A stretch of DNA of 64,000 nucleotides from Alphaproteobacteria bacterium (GTDB lineage: Bacteria > Pseudomonadota > Alphaproteobacteria > DSM-16000 > Inquilinaceae), in the NCBI GenBank assembly GCA_028281925.1, contig JANQIX010000064.1:1-64000 (forward strand), in the 5' to 3' direction. The translations under genes and the position numbers were made by a program. The notes beneath the pieces are model-generated. The model did no database searches and was not told the DNA's origin. It was given only the letters and a program-made list of their open reading frames with translations. This document shows positions 37,839 through 45,531 of this stretch, in pieces. Each line of letters opens with the position of its first letter. Position 1 is the stretch's first letter.

Positions 37839-38768
37839 CTACTCGGCCGAGGGCTGCGGCCGTCGGGCGCGGGCGATCTCTTGGCGCGCGACAAGAAGCG
37901 CGCCGAATACGACGAGCGTAGCCGCACCCGCAAAGGCCGGCTGCGGCCAGCCGCCGAACAGCAGCACGTCGCTTGAAACGGCCCACAGCACCGTCACGTA
38001 TTCGAACGGCGCCAGCGCGGACGCCGGCGCATAGCGGAAGCTGACCGTCATGGCAATGTGCGCGGCACCGCCGAACAGTCCGGCGCCCACCAGCAGCGCG
38101 GCCTCGCCCGCCGTCGGCCAAACCCAGCCGAAGGGTACGGTGGCAAAGCCGGCCAGCGTGCACACAAGGGCGAAGTAGAATGCGATCGCGCCCGGCGACT
38201 CCGTCTGGGCCAGGCGGCGGAGCTGCATCAGCGCGCCGGCGGTCAGCAGCGCGGTGAGGACGCCCAGGCCAAGGCCGATCAAGCGACCGTCAGCCGCGCC
38301 CGTCGCTGCCATTTCGGGAACCAACAGGATCGCGACGCCGGAAAGCCCCAGCACGACGCCCGCCCACCGTACCGGCGAGACGTGTTCCGCCAGCAGCGGC
38401 CCGGCCAAGATCACGACGAACAGCGGCGAGAGGTAGGTCAGCAGGGTCGCTTCGGCGACCGGCAGAAATCCCAGCGTGGCGAAAGAGGCGAACATCGCCA
38501 GGCAGCCCAGCACACAGCGCACCAGATGGCCCATCGGCCGCTGGGTCGCCAGTCCCTGCGGCCATTCCCGGCACCACATCAGGAACAGGACGAGCGGCAC
38601 CATGGCCACGGCACTGCGGAAGAAGACGATCTGCCCGACCGGCACGTCGGCCGACAGGCTCTTCACGCAGCACGCCATCGCGACGAACAGCACGCCCGAC
38701 AGGATCCTGAGGCCGATGCCGGCGGGCACCGTACCCAGGCTCTCGCCCGGAAGGCGCGATGCCCTCAT
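37839..38768 (-). CDS. EamA family (DMT) exporter, last gene of the B12-riboswitch operon
   Basis: This 309-residue inner-membrane protein has about ten helices and the EamA repeat pattern (CVKSLSADVPVGQIVFFRS at the start, APFEYVTVLWAVSSDVLLFG near the end). It exports small metabolites in most known cases. It starts with an ATGA overlap on the permease stop, so it belongs to the ABC operon. Why a drug/metabolite exporter ends a metal- or peptide-type import operon is unclear. Confidence 0.9.
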   Translation of the reverse strand: MRASRLPGESLGTVPAGIGLRILSGVLFVAMACCVKSLSADVPVGQIVFFRSAVAMVPLVLFLMWCREWPQGLATQRPMGHLVRCVLGCLAMFASFATLGFLPVAEATLLTYLSPLFVVILAGPLLAEHVSPVRWAGVVLGLSGVAILLVPEMAATGAADGRLIGLGLGVLTALLTAGALMQLRRLAQTESPGAIAFYFALVCTLAGFATVPFGWVWPTAGEAALLVGAGLFGGAAHIAMTVSFRYAPASALAPFEYVTVLWAVSSDVLLFGGWPQPAFAGAATLVVFGALLVARQEIARARRPQPSAE

Positions 38769-39655
38769 GACGTCGCTGCAGCGTAGCGGTCGCGCAGGCT
38801 GTCGCCGATCAGGTTGAAGGCGAGCGCCGACAGCATGATCGGCACGCCGGGCAGGATCGCATAGTGCCAGGCGGACAGGATGTAGCTGCGCCCTTCCAAC
38901 AGGATGGTGCCCCATTCCGGGTTCGGGGGCTGGACGCCGAACCCCAGGAATCCGAGGCCGGAGATGGCAAGCACCGAGCGCGAGACATGCGCCGTCATCA
39001 TCACGATCACCGCACCCGTGCTGGCCGGCAGCAGGTGGTGCCGCACGATCCGCAACCATCCGACACCGTTGAGGCGCGCGAGCTGGACATGCTCCCGGTC
39101 CCGCGCCGCCAGGGTGATGCCGCGAACCAGACGCGCGTACCGCATCCAGCCGACAACCCCCAGCGCCAGCAGAAGGTGGCCGCCGCCACCGCCCAGCACG
39201 CCGGCCACCGCCAGCGCCGCTACCATCTCCGGGAACGCGAAGAAGATATCGGTCAGCCGCATCACGGCGTCGTCCAGCCACCCCCCGCAAGCGCCGGCCA
39301 CAAGGCCGATCACGATGCCGACGGCGGCGGAGACGAGGACGACGGCGATCGCCATGCCGATCGAGACCTGCGCACCGGCAAGCGTGCGCGACAGGAGATC
39401 CCGGCCCAGATGGTCGCCGCCCATGGGATGGTCCCAGCTCGGCGTCGCCAACCGCAAGTCGGCCAAGGGTTCAAGCGGATCGTAAGGCGCGATCGCCGGC
39501 CCCAGGGCGGCGATCACCAGCACCGACGCAGCCACTGCCCAGGCCGCCACGGTGATCGGGTTGCCGAAGGCGCGCGTTCGTTTGCCGCTCTGCACCGGGG
39601 GCTCCGGCACCGGACGATAGGGGCTTCCGATTGGCGTGACCGGGCCGCTGGTCAT
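38765..39655 (-). CDS. Peptide/nickel-type ABC permease (DppC/NikC-like)
   Basis: This 296-residue inner-membrane permease has an N-terminal OppC-type region (APYDPLEPLADLRLATPSWDHPMGGDHLGRDLLSRTLAGA) and the ATPase-contact EAA loop near ITLAARDREHVQLARLNGVG. About six helices. The ATG at 39655 overlaps the upstream permease stop (ATGA); twelve codons further upstream are open but are not used by family members. Confidence 0.93.
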   Translation of the reverse strand: MTSGPVTPIGSPYRPVPEPPVQSGKRTRAFGNPITVAAWAVAASVLVIAALGPAIAPYDPLEPLADLRLATPSWDHPMGGDHLGRDLLSRTLAGAQVSIGMAIAVVLVSAAVGIVIGLVAGACGGWLDDAVMRLTDIFFAFPEMVAALAVAGVLGGGGGHLLLALGVVGWMRYARLVRGITLAARDREHVQLARLNGVGWLRIVRHHLLPASTGAVIVMMTAHVSRSVLAISGLGFLGFGVQPPNPEWGTILLEGRSYILSAWHYAILPGVPIMLSALAFNLIGDSLRDRYAAATS

Positions 39656-40596
39656 CGCATGCCCTCGCGCGTCCTCGGATCCAGCCACCAATAGAGCAGG
39701 TCCACCAGCAGATTCAGGGTGACGAACACGATGGCGCTCAAGAGCACGATCGCCTGGATCACGGGATAGTCGCGCGCGTCCACCGCATCCACGAACAGCT
39801 GGCCGATACCGTTCCAGGCAAAGACGTATTCCACCGCCACGGCGCCTTCGAGCAGGAAGCCGATCTCAAGCGCAAAGATGGTGATCACCGGGATCAGCGC
39901 GTTGCGCAGCGCGTGCCGGCCGATCACGCTGCGTTCCGCGATCCCGCGCCCCCGCGTCGCCTGCAGGTGGGCCGCATTCAGAATGTCGATGACGGAGGCA
40001 CGCAGAAGGCGGGCCGTGTAGACGGTGATGCCGGTGCCTAGCGTGACCGCGGGCAGGATCAGGTGCTCCCACCCGCCGCGGCCGAAGGCGGGCAGCCAGC
40101 CGAGATGGACGGCGAACACGAAGATCAACAGCACGCCGAGCCAGAAATTGGGCATCGCCGCCCCGAGCGAGGCTAACGCCACGCATATCGAATCGAACCA
40201 GGTTCCCCGATAGACGCCGGCCATCAGACCGAGCGGGATCGACAGGACGACGGCGACCGCAAGCGCCGCCGCGGCAAGCTGCAGAGTACGGGCGAACCGC
40301 TCGGCCAACAGCTCAGCCACTGGGCGCCCGTCTATGAGCGAGTGTCCGAGATCCAGGGCAAGGATATGGCGCCCCCACCGCCAGAACTGCACCACGAAAG
40401 GCTGGTCCAGCCCTTCCGCCGCGCGGATCCGGTCCAGGGTCTCATGGTCCAGGGCCGTTTCCCCGCCATAGCGCGCTTCGGCGATGGCCAGGGCCGCGTC
40501 GCCCGGTGCCAGGGACAACAGGCAGAAGGTCAGAAAGGTGGCGCCGGCGAGCACGATCCCGGCGCCAAACACGCGCCTGACGGCAAAAGCGATCAT
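39652..40596 (-). CDS. Peptide/nickel-type ABC permease (DppB/NikB-like)
   Basis: This 314-residue permease starts with the usual amphipathic segment and first helix (MIAFAVRRVFGAGIVLAGATFLTFCLLSLAPGD). The periplasmic loop has LDQPFVVQFWRW, and the EAA loop is around ILNAAHLQATRGRGIAER. It overlaps the ATPase gene stop as ATGA at 40596, which fixes its start. It pairs with the NikC-like permease. Confidence 0.93.
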   Translation of the reverse strand: MIAFAVRRVFGAGIVLAGATFLTFCLLSLAPGDAALAIAEARYGGETALDHETLDRIRAAEGLDQPFVVQFWRWGRHILALDLGHSLIDGRPVAELLAERFARTLQLAAAALAVAVVLSIPLGLMAGVYRGTWFDSICVALASLGAAMPNFWLGVLLIFVFAVHLGWLPAFGRGGWEHLILPAVTLGTGITVYTARLLRASVIDILNAAHLQATRGRGIAERSVIGRHALRNALIPVITIFALEIGFLLEGAVAVEYVFAWNGIGQLFVDAVDARDYPVIQAIVLLSAIVFVTLNLLVDLLYWWLDPRTREGMR

Positions 40597-41471
40597 CCGA
40601 CGATCTTCGCAGCCACGTCGGATGGAGCGCGCATCAGCGCCGTTCGCCTTGCCTCGCGACCGTGGAAGCTTTCCACCAGCCGGCGCGCCTCGGGATGGTG
40701 CGGGGTGGTGAAGAACCGATCGACATCGCAAAGCTCCACGATGCGGCCCTTGTCGACGACAGCCACCTTGGTGCCCAGCCGGCGCACCAGACGCAGGTCA
40801 TGGCTGACCAGCACCAGTGTTGCAGCGGTCTCTCGGCGGATCTGTGCCAGAAGATCCGCCACCTGCTTCTGCACGACGGCGTCCAGCGCACTCAGCGGCT
40901 CGTCGAGGAACAGCAGCCTCGGTTCCGTCGTCAGCGCGCGTGCGAGGCAAGCCCTCTGGCACTGCCCGACGGAGACCTGGGACGGTCTGCGGCTCAGGAT
41001 CTCCGCTGGCAACCCCATGCGGCCGGCGAGATCGACGCAGCGGTCCCGCCACTCGGATGCGGGCATGCCGCGCGCGGCCAAGGGTTCGGCGATACCGTCC
41101 AGCACCGACATGTGCGGATTGAGCGCTGCCACCGGATTCTGGAAGACCGCCTGCGCGGCGCGCCGCAACCGCCTGTGCGCCCGATCGAGCGGCCGCATGA
41201 CCATCTGCCCGTCGAAGCTCAGGCTGCCTGACGTGAAGCGGCAGAGCCCCAGCACCGCCTTGATCAGCGTCGATTTGCCGCCGCCGCTAGGGCCCACGAT
41301 GCAGAGCACATCGCCACTGCGGATGGAAAACGTGGCGCCGTCGACCAGCATGGTTCGCCGCCGACGCGCGCCGCGAACCGCGACGGAAAGGTCGCGCACC
41401 TCCAGCAGCGCATCGGGTGCGCCGGCCGCGCTACCAGGCGGCGCTGGTGACAAGGCTGCGGGTGTAGTCAT
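40593..41471 (-). CDS. Peptide/nickel-type ABC ATPase (DppF/NikE-like)
   Basis: This 292-residue ATPase has Walker A GPSGGGKST, a Q-loop in AVFQNPVAALNPHMSVLDG, and Walker B RLLFLDEPLSALD. The signature motif reads VSVGQ instead of LSGGQ, an unusual change. The ATG at 41471 is inside the upstream ATPase gene by 41 bases; upstream open frame is shadow. It forms the ATP motor with the NikD-like subunit. Confidence 0.92.
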   Translation of the reverse strand: MTTPAALSPAPPGSAAGAPDALLEVRDLSVAVRGARRRRTMLVDGATFSIRSGDVLCIVGPSGGGKSTLIKAVLGLCRFTSGSLSFDGQMVMRPLDRAHRRLRRAAQAVFQNPVAALNPHMSVLDGIAEPLAARGMPASEWRDRCVDLAGRMGLPAEILSRRPSQVSVGQCQRACLARALTTEPRLLFLDEPLSALDAVVQKQVADLLAQIRRETAATLVLVSHDLRLVRRLGTKVAVVDKGRIVELCDVDRFFTTPHHPEARRLVESFHGREARRTALMRAPSDVAAKIVG

Positions 41472-42279
41472 GGCAGGGCGACGATAGGACGGTGCGGGCG
41501 GGACCGGAGTCCACGACGCACCCTTGATGGAGTACGGCGATCCGGTGACAGACTTGCGCCGCCGTCGACAGGTCATGGGTGATCAGCAGCACGGCCAGGT
41601 CGTGCCGTGCGACCAGGGCTGAGAGATCTTCAAGCAGACGGTCGGCAATCGGCAGGTCCAGCGCCGCTGTGGGCTCGTCGAGCACCAAGAGCCCGGGGGC
41701 CGGCCACACCGCCATGGCGAACAGCACCCGCTGCAGCATCCCCCGGCTCCATTGATGGGGGAACTGGCGATGGCGCCGTGCCGGCCGAGCGATTCCGACC
41801 TTGCCCAGCACGGCATCGATAGCGGTCTCCACGATCGGGCCATTGCCGCCGGCAGCCCCGCCCGGCTGCGGGTCGCGCAAGGAGGGGCGATGGGTGTCGG
41901 CGAATTCCCGAAACTGGCTGCCGAGTGTGAAGACCGGGTCGAGGGCGCCGATCGGGTCCTGCTGCACCAGTGCGATCTCGCGCCCGCGCAGGCGCCGCAC
42001 TTCGCGTTGCGACATCCGCGCCAGATCGCGGCCGCGGAAGCCCAGCCTGCCGGACCGGATGGCCAAGGGTGCCTCCAGCCGCATCAGGCAGCGGGCAATG
42101 GTGCTCTTGCCCGATCCGGACTCGCCGACCAGACCCACGATCTCGCCCGCACCCACGGACAGCGACACGCGATCCAGGATCGGTGCCGCGTGCCGGCCGG
42201 GCGGCGTCACGGTCAGGCCTTCGATCTCCAGCATCGCAGGCGCGGGATCGGGCCCTTGGGCCTGGTCGGCGATGGACAT
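41431..42279 (-). CDS. Peptide/nickel-type ABC ATPase (DppD/NikD-like)
   Basis: This 282-residue ATPase has Walker A GESGSGKST, Q-loop VQQDPIGALDPVF, Walker B LLVLDEPTAALD, and the switch His in LITHDLS. Its signature reads WSRGM instead of LSGGM. The ATG at 42279 lies 1 base after the binding-protein stop. It has a Gly/Pro-rich insert around residues 132-148. With its partner it drives the permease pair. Confidence 0.92.
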   Translation of the reverse strand: MSIADQAQGPDPAPAMLEIEGLTVTPPGRHAAPILDRVSLSVGAGEIVGLVGESGSGKSTIARCLMRLEAPLAIRSGRLGFRGRDLARMSQREVRRLRGREIALVQQDPIGALDPVFTLGSQFREFADTHRPSLRDPQPGGAAGGNGPIVETAIDAVLGKVGIARPARRHRQFPHQWSRGMLQRVLFAMAVWPAPGLLVLDEPTAALDLPIADRLLEDLSALVARHDLAVLLITHDLSTAAQVCHRIAVLHQGCVVDSGPARTVLSSPCHDYTRSLVTSAAW

Positions 42280-42280
42280 A

Positions 42281-43834
42281 TCAGCGGGCGACCGACATCG
42301 TGTTATTCACCATGTAGATGCCGGCCGGATGCAGCGAGAAGCCCTGAACGTGGGTGTGCCATACGGCCAGCCGGTTCTTGTAAAAGGCGGCCGCGACGGG
42401 CAGTTCCTCATGGAGGATCTCCTGCATGCGATCAAAGATCTGGCCGCGTTCGGCCGGATCGAAGGTGCTGATGCCCTGGTCCAGCAAGGCATCGAACTCG
42501 GCATTCGACCAGGCCCCGAAATTCTCCAGCGCGCCGGTGCGGAAGGTAAAATTGGGGAAGTAGGCGGGATTGCCGGTCGGGGCGGAATTGCTGCTGAACA
42601 TCAGCATGTCGGCGCGCCCTTCGCGGAAATCGTCGACGGCCACGGTCCAGTCGCGCAGAACCTGCAGATCGCTGTCGATACCATGCTCGCGAAGACGCGC
42701 GAGATAGAGCTCCGCCGCCGGCTGCATGGACGGACGGCCGAGGTAGGACCGCACAACCAGACGGAACGGCTCTCCGTTCTGGTCCAAAAGGCCGTCGCCG
42801 TCGCTGTCTTCGATGCCGGCTTCGGCCAGGAGGGCGAGCCCGCCGGCAGGGTCATAAGGCGTCGGCTCCAGCGCCTGATTGGCCCAGGGCGCGGTTGGCG
42901 GGAAGATGCCGACGCCCGGCGTGCCGCCCAGGCCGTTCAGCACCGTTTCCACGATCTCTTCGCGCGGCATCATCAGGCTCAGCGCCCGGCGCACTTGCGG
43001 ATCGGCCAAGGGACCCGTGTTGACCTGCAGGAAGAAGAACATCAGGCGCCCGGTGGCGACCGCCTCCATCGCCAGGTCGTCGCGGCCCTCGACGCGACCG
43101 ATATCCGTATCCGGGAAATTGGCCGCAACGTCGATATCGCCCGATTCCAGCGCCAGCATAACGGTCGCCGGGTCGGTGATGGTCAGCAGTTCCAGACGGT
43201 CGACGGCCGCAGCACCGCCCCAATAGTCGTCGAAACGGACCGACACGATGCTTTCGCCGGGCGTGACCGTGTCGAGCACGAACGGACCTGTGCCGTAGAA
43301 CCGGTCTTGCGTCGTTGCGGGTGACAGTATGGATAGGCCGGGATCCACGAGATCGTTGAGGAAGGCGGCGTTCGGCTCCGCCGTCTCGATCCGCACCGTC
43401 CGGTCGTCGACGACTTCGATGCTCTCAACCCCGATCAGAGAGGCGATCCGTTCGTTATGGACGGGGCTTTCGGGGTCGATCACCCGGTCGAAGCTGAACG
43501 CCACGGCTTCGGCCGTCAGCGGCGTGCCGTCGTGGAAGACCACGCCCTCCTTCAGCACAATCTCCCACACCGTCGGCTCGATGGCAGTCGCGCTCTCCGC
43601 CAGACGTGGCTCCAGATCCAGGTCGGGATTCAGCCAGAACAGCGTTTCCGTGATGCCGGCCTCGCTGGTACGCCAGCCGTTCCATCCCATCGCCGGGTCG
43701 GGGTTCGGGTGATCGAACCCGAAGGGGATGGCGATCCTGAGAGTGGTGTCGTCGGCCAGCGATGGGCCGCTGGCCGCGGCGAGACAGAAAGAAGAGGCCA
43801 GGATGGCGGCCGTCCGTCGAAGAGTGGTGTGCAT
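42281..43834 (-). CDS. Peptide/nickel-type ABC substrate-binding protein, first gene of the B12-riboswitch operon
   Basis: This 517-residue periplasmic protein has a Sec signal (RRTAAILASSFCLAAASGPSLA) and an SBP family 5 body (IAIPFGFDHPNPDPAMGWNGW, VVFHDGTPLTAEAVAFSFDRV, YGTGPFVLDTV). NikA-like proteins bind nickel or cobalt complexes, others bind peptides. The cobalamin riboswitch on the same strand upstream points to cobalt or a corrinoid precursor as cargo, though the sequence alone does not prove it. It heads a tight operon (SBP, two ATPases, two permeases, EamA). Confidence 0.93.
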   Translation of the reverse strand: MHTTLRRTAAILASSFCLAAASGPSLADDTTLRIAIPFGFDHPNPDPAMGWNGWRTSEAGITETLFWLNPDLDLEPRLAESATAIEPTVWEIVLKEGVVFHDGTPLTAEAVAFSFDRVIDPESPVHNERIASLIGVESIEVVDDRTVRIETAEPNAAFLNDLVDPGLSILSPATTQDRFYGTGPFVLDTVTPGESIVSVRFDDYWGGAAAVDRLELLTITDPATVMLALESGDIDVAANFPDTDIGRVEGRDDLAMEAVATGRLMFFFLQVNTGPLADPQVRRALSLMMPREEIVETVLNGLGGTPGVGIFPPTAPWANQALEPTPYDPAGGLALLAEAGIEDSDGDGLLDQNGEPFRLVVRSYLGRPSMQPAAELYLARLREHGIDSDLQVLRDWTVAVDDFREGRADMLMFSSNSAPTGNPAYFPNFTFRTGALENFGAWSNAEFDALLDQGISTFDPAERGQIFDRMQEILHEELPVAAAFYKNRLAVWHTHVQGFSLHPAGIYMVNNTMSVAR

Positions 43835-44221
43835 TGGAGGCTTTCCGGTGCTGCGGCTTTAGGACTCGGTGCCCGGTCGTGAGCAGGCTGCGATGCCGAG
43901 GGGTGAGGGTATATGTAACGTTATATCATTGCTTTCCTCGCATTGCCGTCAAGCCCCGGTTGGCCGCGCCGACTGCCTCTGTGCCCGGTGCCCTGTGCCC
44001 AAAGGACGCAAAGAGCAGGACTAGTGTGACATCGCCGGCTGACGCAGCAGGCAAGACCAGCCGTCCCGCTGCGGAGCTTGCGCCTCCGCTGCACCGGCCG
44101 AACGCTGCTGTCTCTTGACTACATGAGTATGCGCACACGCGCGACGGCGTGGACGCAAGGTCCAGATCTGTGTGCATGTCGTCATCCCCGGTTCACCCCG
44201 CCCGGTTGCGGATCTCATCGG
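43835..44221. other. Noncoding leader between riboswitch and binding-protein gene
   Basis: This 387-base stretch has no convincing gene on either strand. On the minus strand short frames begin within a few bases of the B12 box but show no family. A hairpin (GCGGAGCTTGCGCCTCCGC, 44072-44090) lies in the middle. The palindrome at 43913-43929 is the main feature near the transporter gene. It may be the long expression platform and 5' UTR, or the remains of a lost first gene. Confidence 0.6.
43913..43929. promoter_or_regulatory. AT-rich palindrome upstream of the transporter operon
   Basis: ATGTAACGTTATATCAT is an imperfect palindrome with outer ATG/CAT arms and a central AACGTT, 79 bases before the binding-protein ATG. 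On the other strand ATGATATAACGTTACAT resembles, imperfectly, the ATGTTATAATATAACAT form of alphaproteobacterial Zur sites. A metal-regulator operator is inferred, not shown. Confidence 0.4.
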
Positions 44222-44412
44222 TGACGACGGCAGGTCTCCTGGCTTGCGGGTCGTTGCGTCGGCCCCTGCCTTCCCGGTTTCCCAGTGGCATTCTTGGGGG
44301 ACGCTCGCCGCTCACAGTTGCGGGGGCAGCCGCGGGTTTGACTCCCGACTTGGGTCGGTCGCACCGCGTTCCCTTTTCATCCGAGGGTCTTAGGACCCCG
44401 GCGGAACCGTCG
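44222..44412 (-). promoter_or_regulatory. Cobalamin (adenosylcobalamin) riboswitch
   Basis: On the minus strand this stretch has the core of the cobalamin aptamer: GAAAAGGGAACGCGGTGC, the conserved GCTGCCCCCGCAACTGTGAG, GCCACTGGGAAACCGGGAAG, and the B12 box AGCCAGGAGACCTGCC (44229-44244) in the right order. The next gene on the same strand is the ABC binding protein at 43834. The plus-strand gene at 44599 is upstream of the aptamer and not its target. Confidence 0.95.
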
Positions 44413-44598
44413 ATTACCATGGTACATCGCACCAAGCGCTGCCGCCGTCAAGCGATGCCGCCCATGGCATCGGCTTGCGACGTCTGGACACGTTGTCGCT
44501 CGCATCCGGTGATCCGACGGTTGCGGAGAGCGCTAGTCGCAAGATCTCAGGATCGGGATCGGACTTGGATTGCAGGTGGCTTGGGAGGACACAGCATC

Positions 44599-45516
44599 AT
44601 GATCTCACCGCCTGCACCGGCGACCCCAAGCCAAGTGGCAAGCCCGTGCGTCGGCCTCTGCCGGCTGGACGATCAGACGGGGTTTTGCCTTGGATGCGGT
44701 CGTACTGGCGGCGAAATCGCCGAATGGAGCAGGGCTCCGGAGGAACGGCGAAGGACGATCTGGCAGTCCCTGCCGCAGCGGTTTCAAGCGCTGGGTATCC
44801 CAACGCGGCGCCTGCCTTGGACGGATGCCGAGATTGCCGATTTCGTCGAGCGCAGCATTCGGGACGCATCGGGAACCTGGGTGATGGGCGTCTACGGCGC
44901 CATCGGCGAGTTCACGCGCGACCCCGACGAGGCGGTGTCGGTCACGCGAACTTCGGATGTCGTGGAGGCCGTGACGGCTCGCGCGGCGCTTCGCCTGACC
45001 CTCGGGAACGGCCTGCGCGCTCTTGAGGCCGAGGCGGAAACCGGGTTGCCGGCCGATCGCCGCATCGTGCTCGCCATGCTGAAAGAGGAGCTGCGCCTGC
45101 CCGTTGCGACCGTTTTCACATCGCTCGGTCCCGACACGTGGTCAATCCGTGCCGGCGACCGTTCGTCACGCCTGTACGATTTCGGCCTCGGGCGAACCGC
45201 GGCACGATTCTGTGTGCGCACCGCCGATGCATCGCTCTCACGGACCCTGGCGGCGGCTGTAGGGCAGCCATGGCCTGGCTATCTGCGCGACCTGGCACCG
45301 GCGCTGATCGCGGCAGGCCCGACACGGGTTATCGAGACAGGGCTGGGCCGAGTCGAGATCGACGCCCCGATCCCGCCGCCCGGAGGGTCTTCGCCACCCG
45401 GCCCGCACACGCATCTGCTGCCGGACCACCTCGCCCTGCAGCGCGAAGCGCCACCAGCGATCAGTATTCCCGATGCCTACTCCGTCGGCGCGATCTTCTA
45501 TCCCAACCGACAGTGA
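44599..45516 (+). CDS. DUF1289 zinc-binding domain fused to an uncharacterised domain
   Basis: This 305-residue protein has an N-terminal DUF1289 domain (residues about 10-55) with four cysteines at C17, C21, C30 and C33 and the usual GRTGGEIAEW. DUF1289 proteins are normally only 60-100 residues. The remaining 240 residues form a second domain (WVMGVYGAIGEFTRDPDE, then TFDG-like strands and GPHTHLLPDHLALQRE and a closing IPDAYSVGAIFYP) that I do not recognise. It is divergent from the riboswitch transcript. The ATG at 44599 was chosen for domain fit. Confidence 0.75.
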   Translation: MISPPAPATPSQVASPCVGLCRLDDQTGFCLGCGRTGGEIAEWSRAPEERRRTIWQSLPQRFQALGIPTRRLPWTDAEIADFVERSIRDASGTWVMGVYGAIGEFTRDPDEAVSVTRTSDVVEAVTARAALRLTLGNGLRALEAEAETGLPADRRIVLAMLKEELRLPVATVFTSLGPDTWSIRAGDRSSRLYDFGLGRTAARFCVRTADASLSRTLAAAVGQPWPGYLRDLAPALIAAGPTRVIETGLGRVEIDAPIPPPGGSSPPGPHTHLLPDHLALQREAPPAISIPDAYSVGAIFYPNRQ

Positions 45517-45531
45517 CAGCGGCGTCCACGC

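Noticed and set aside
44222..44412. Cobalamin riboswitch as the control element of the DUF1289 gene on the plus strand
   Set aside because: The conserved sequence elements are in the right order only on the minus strand, so the plus-strand gene is not downstream of it.
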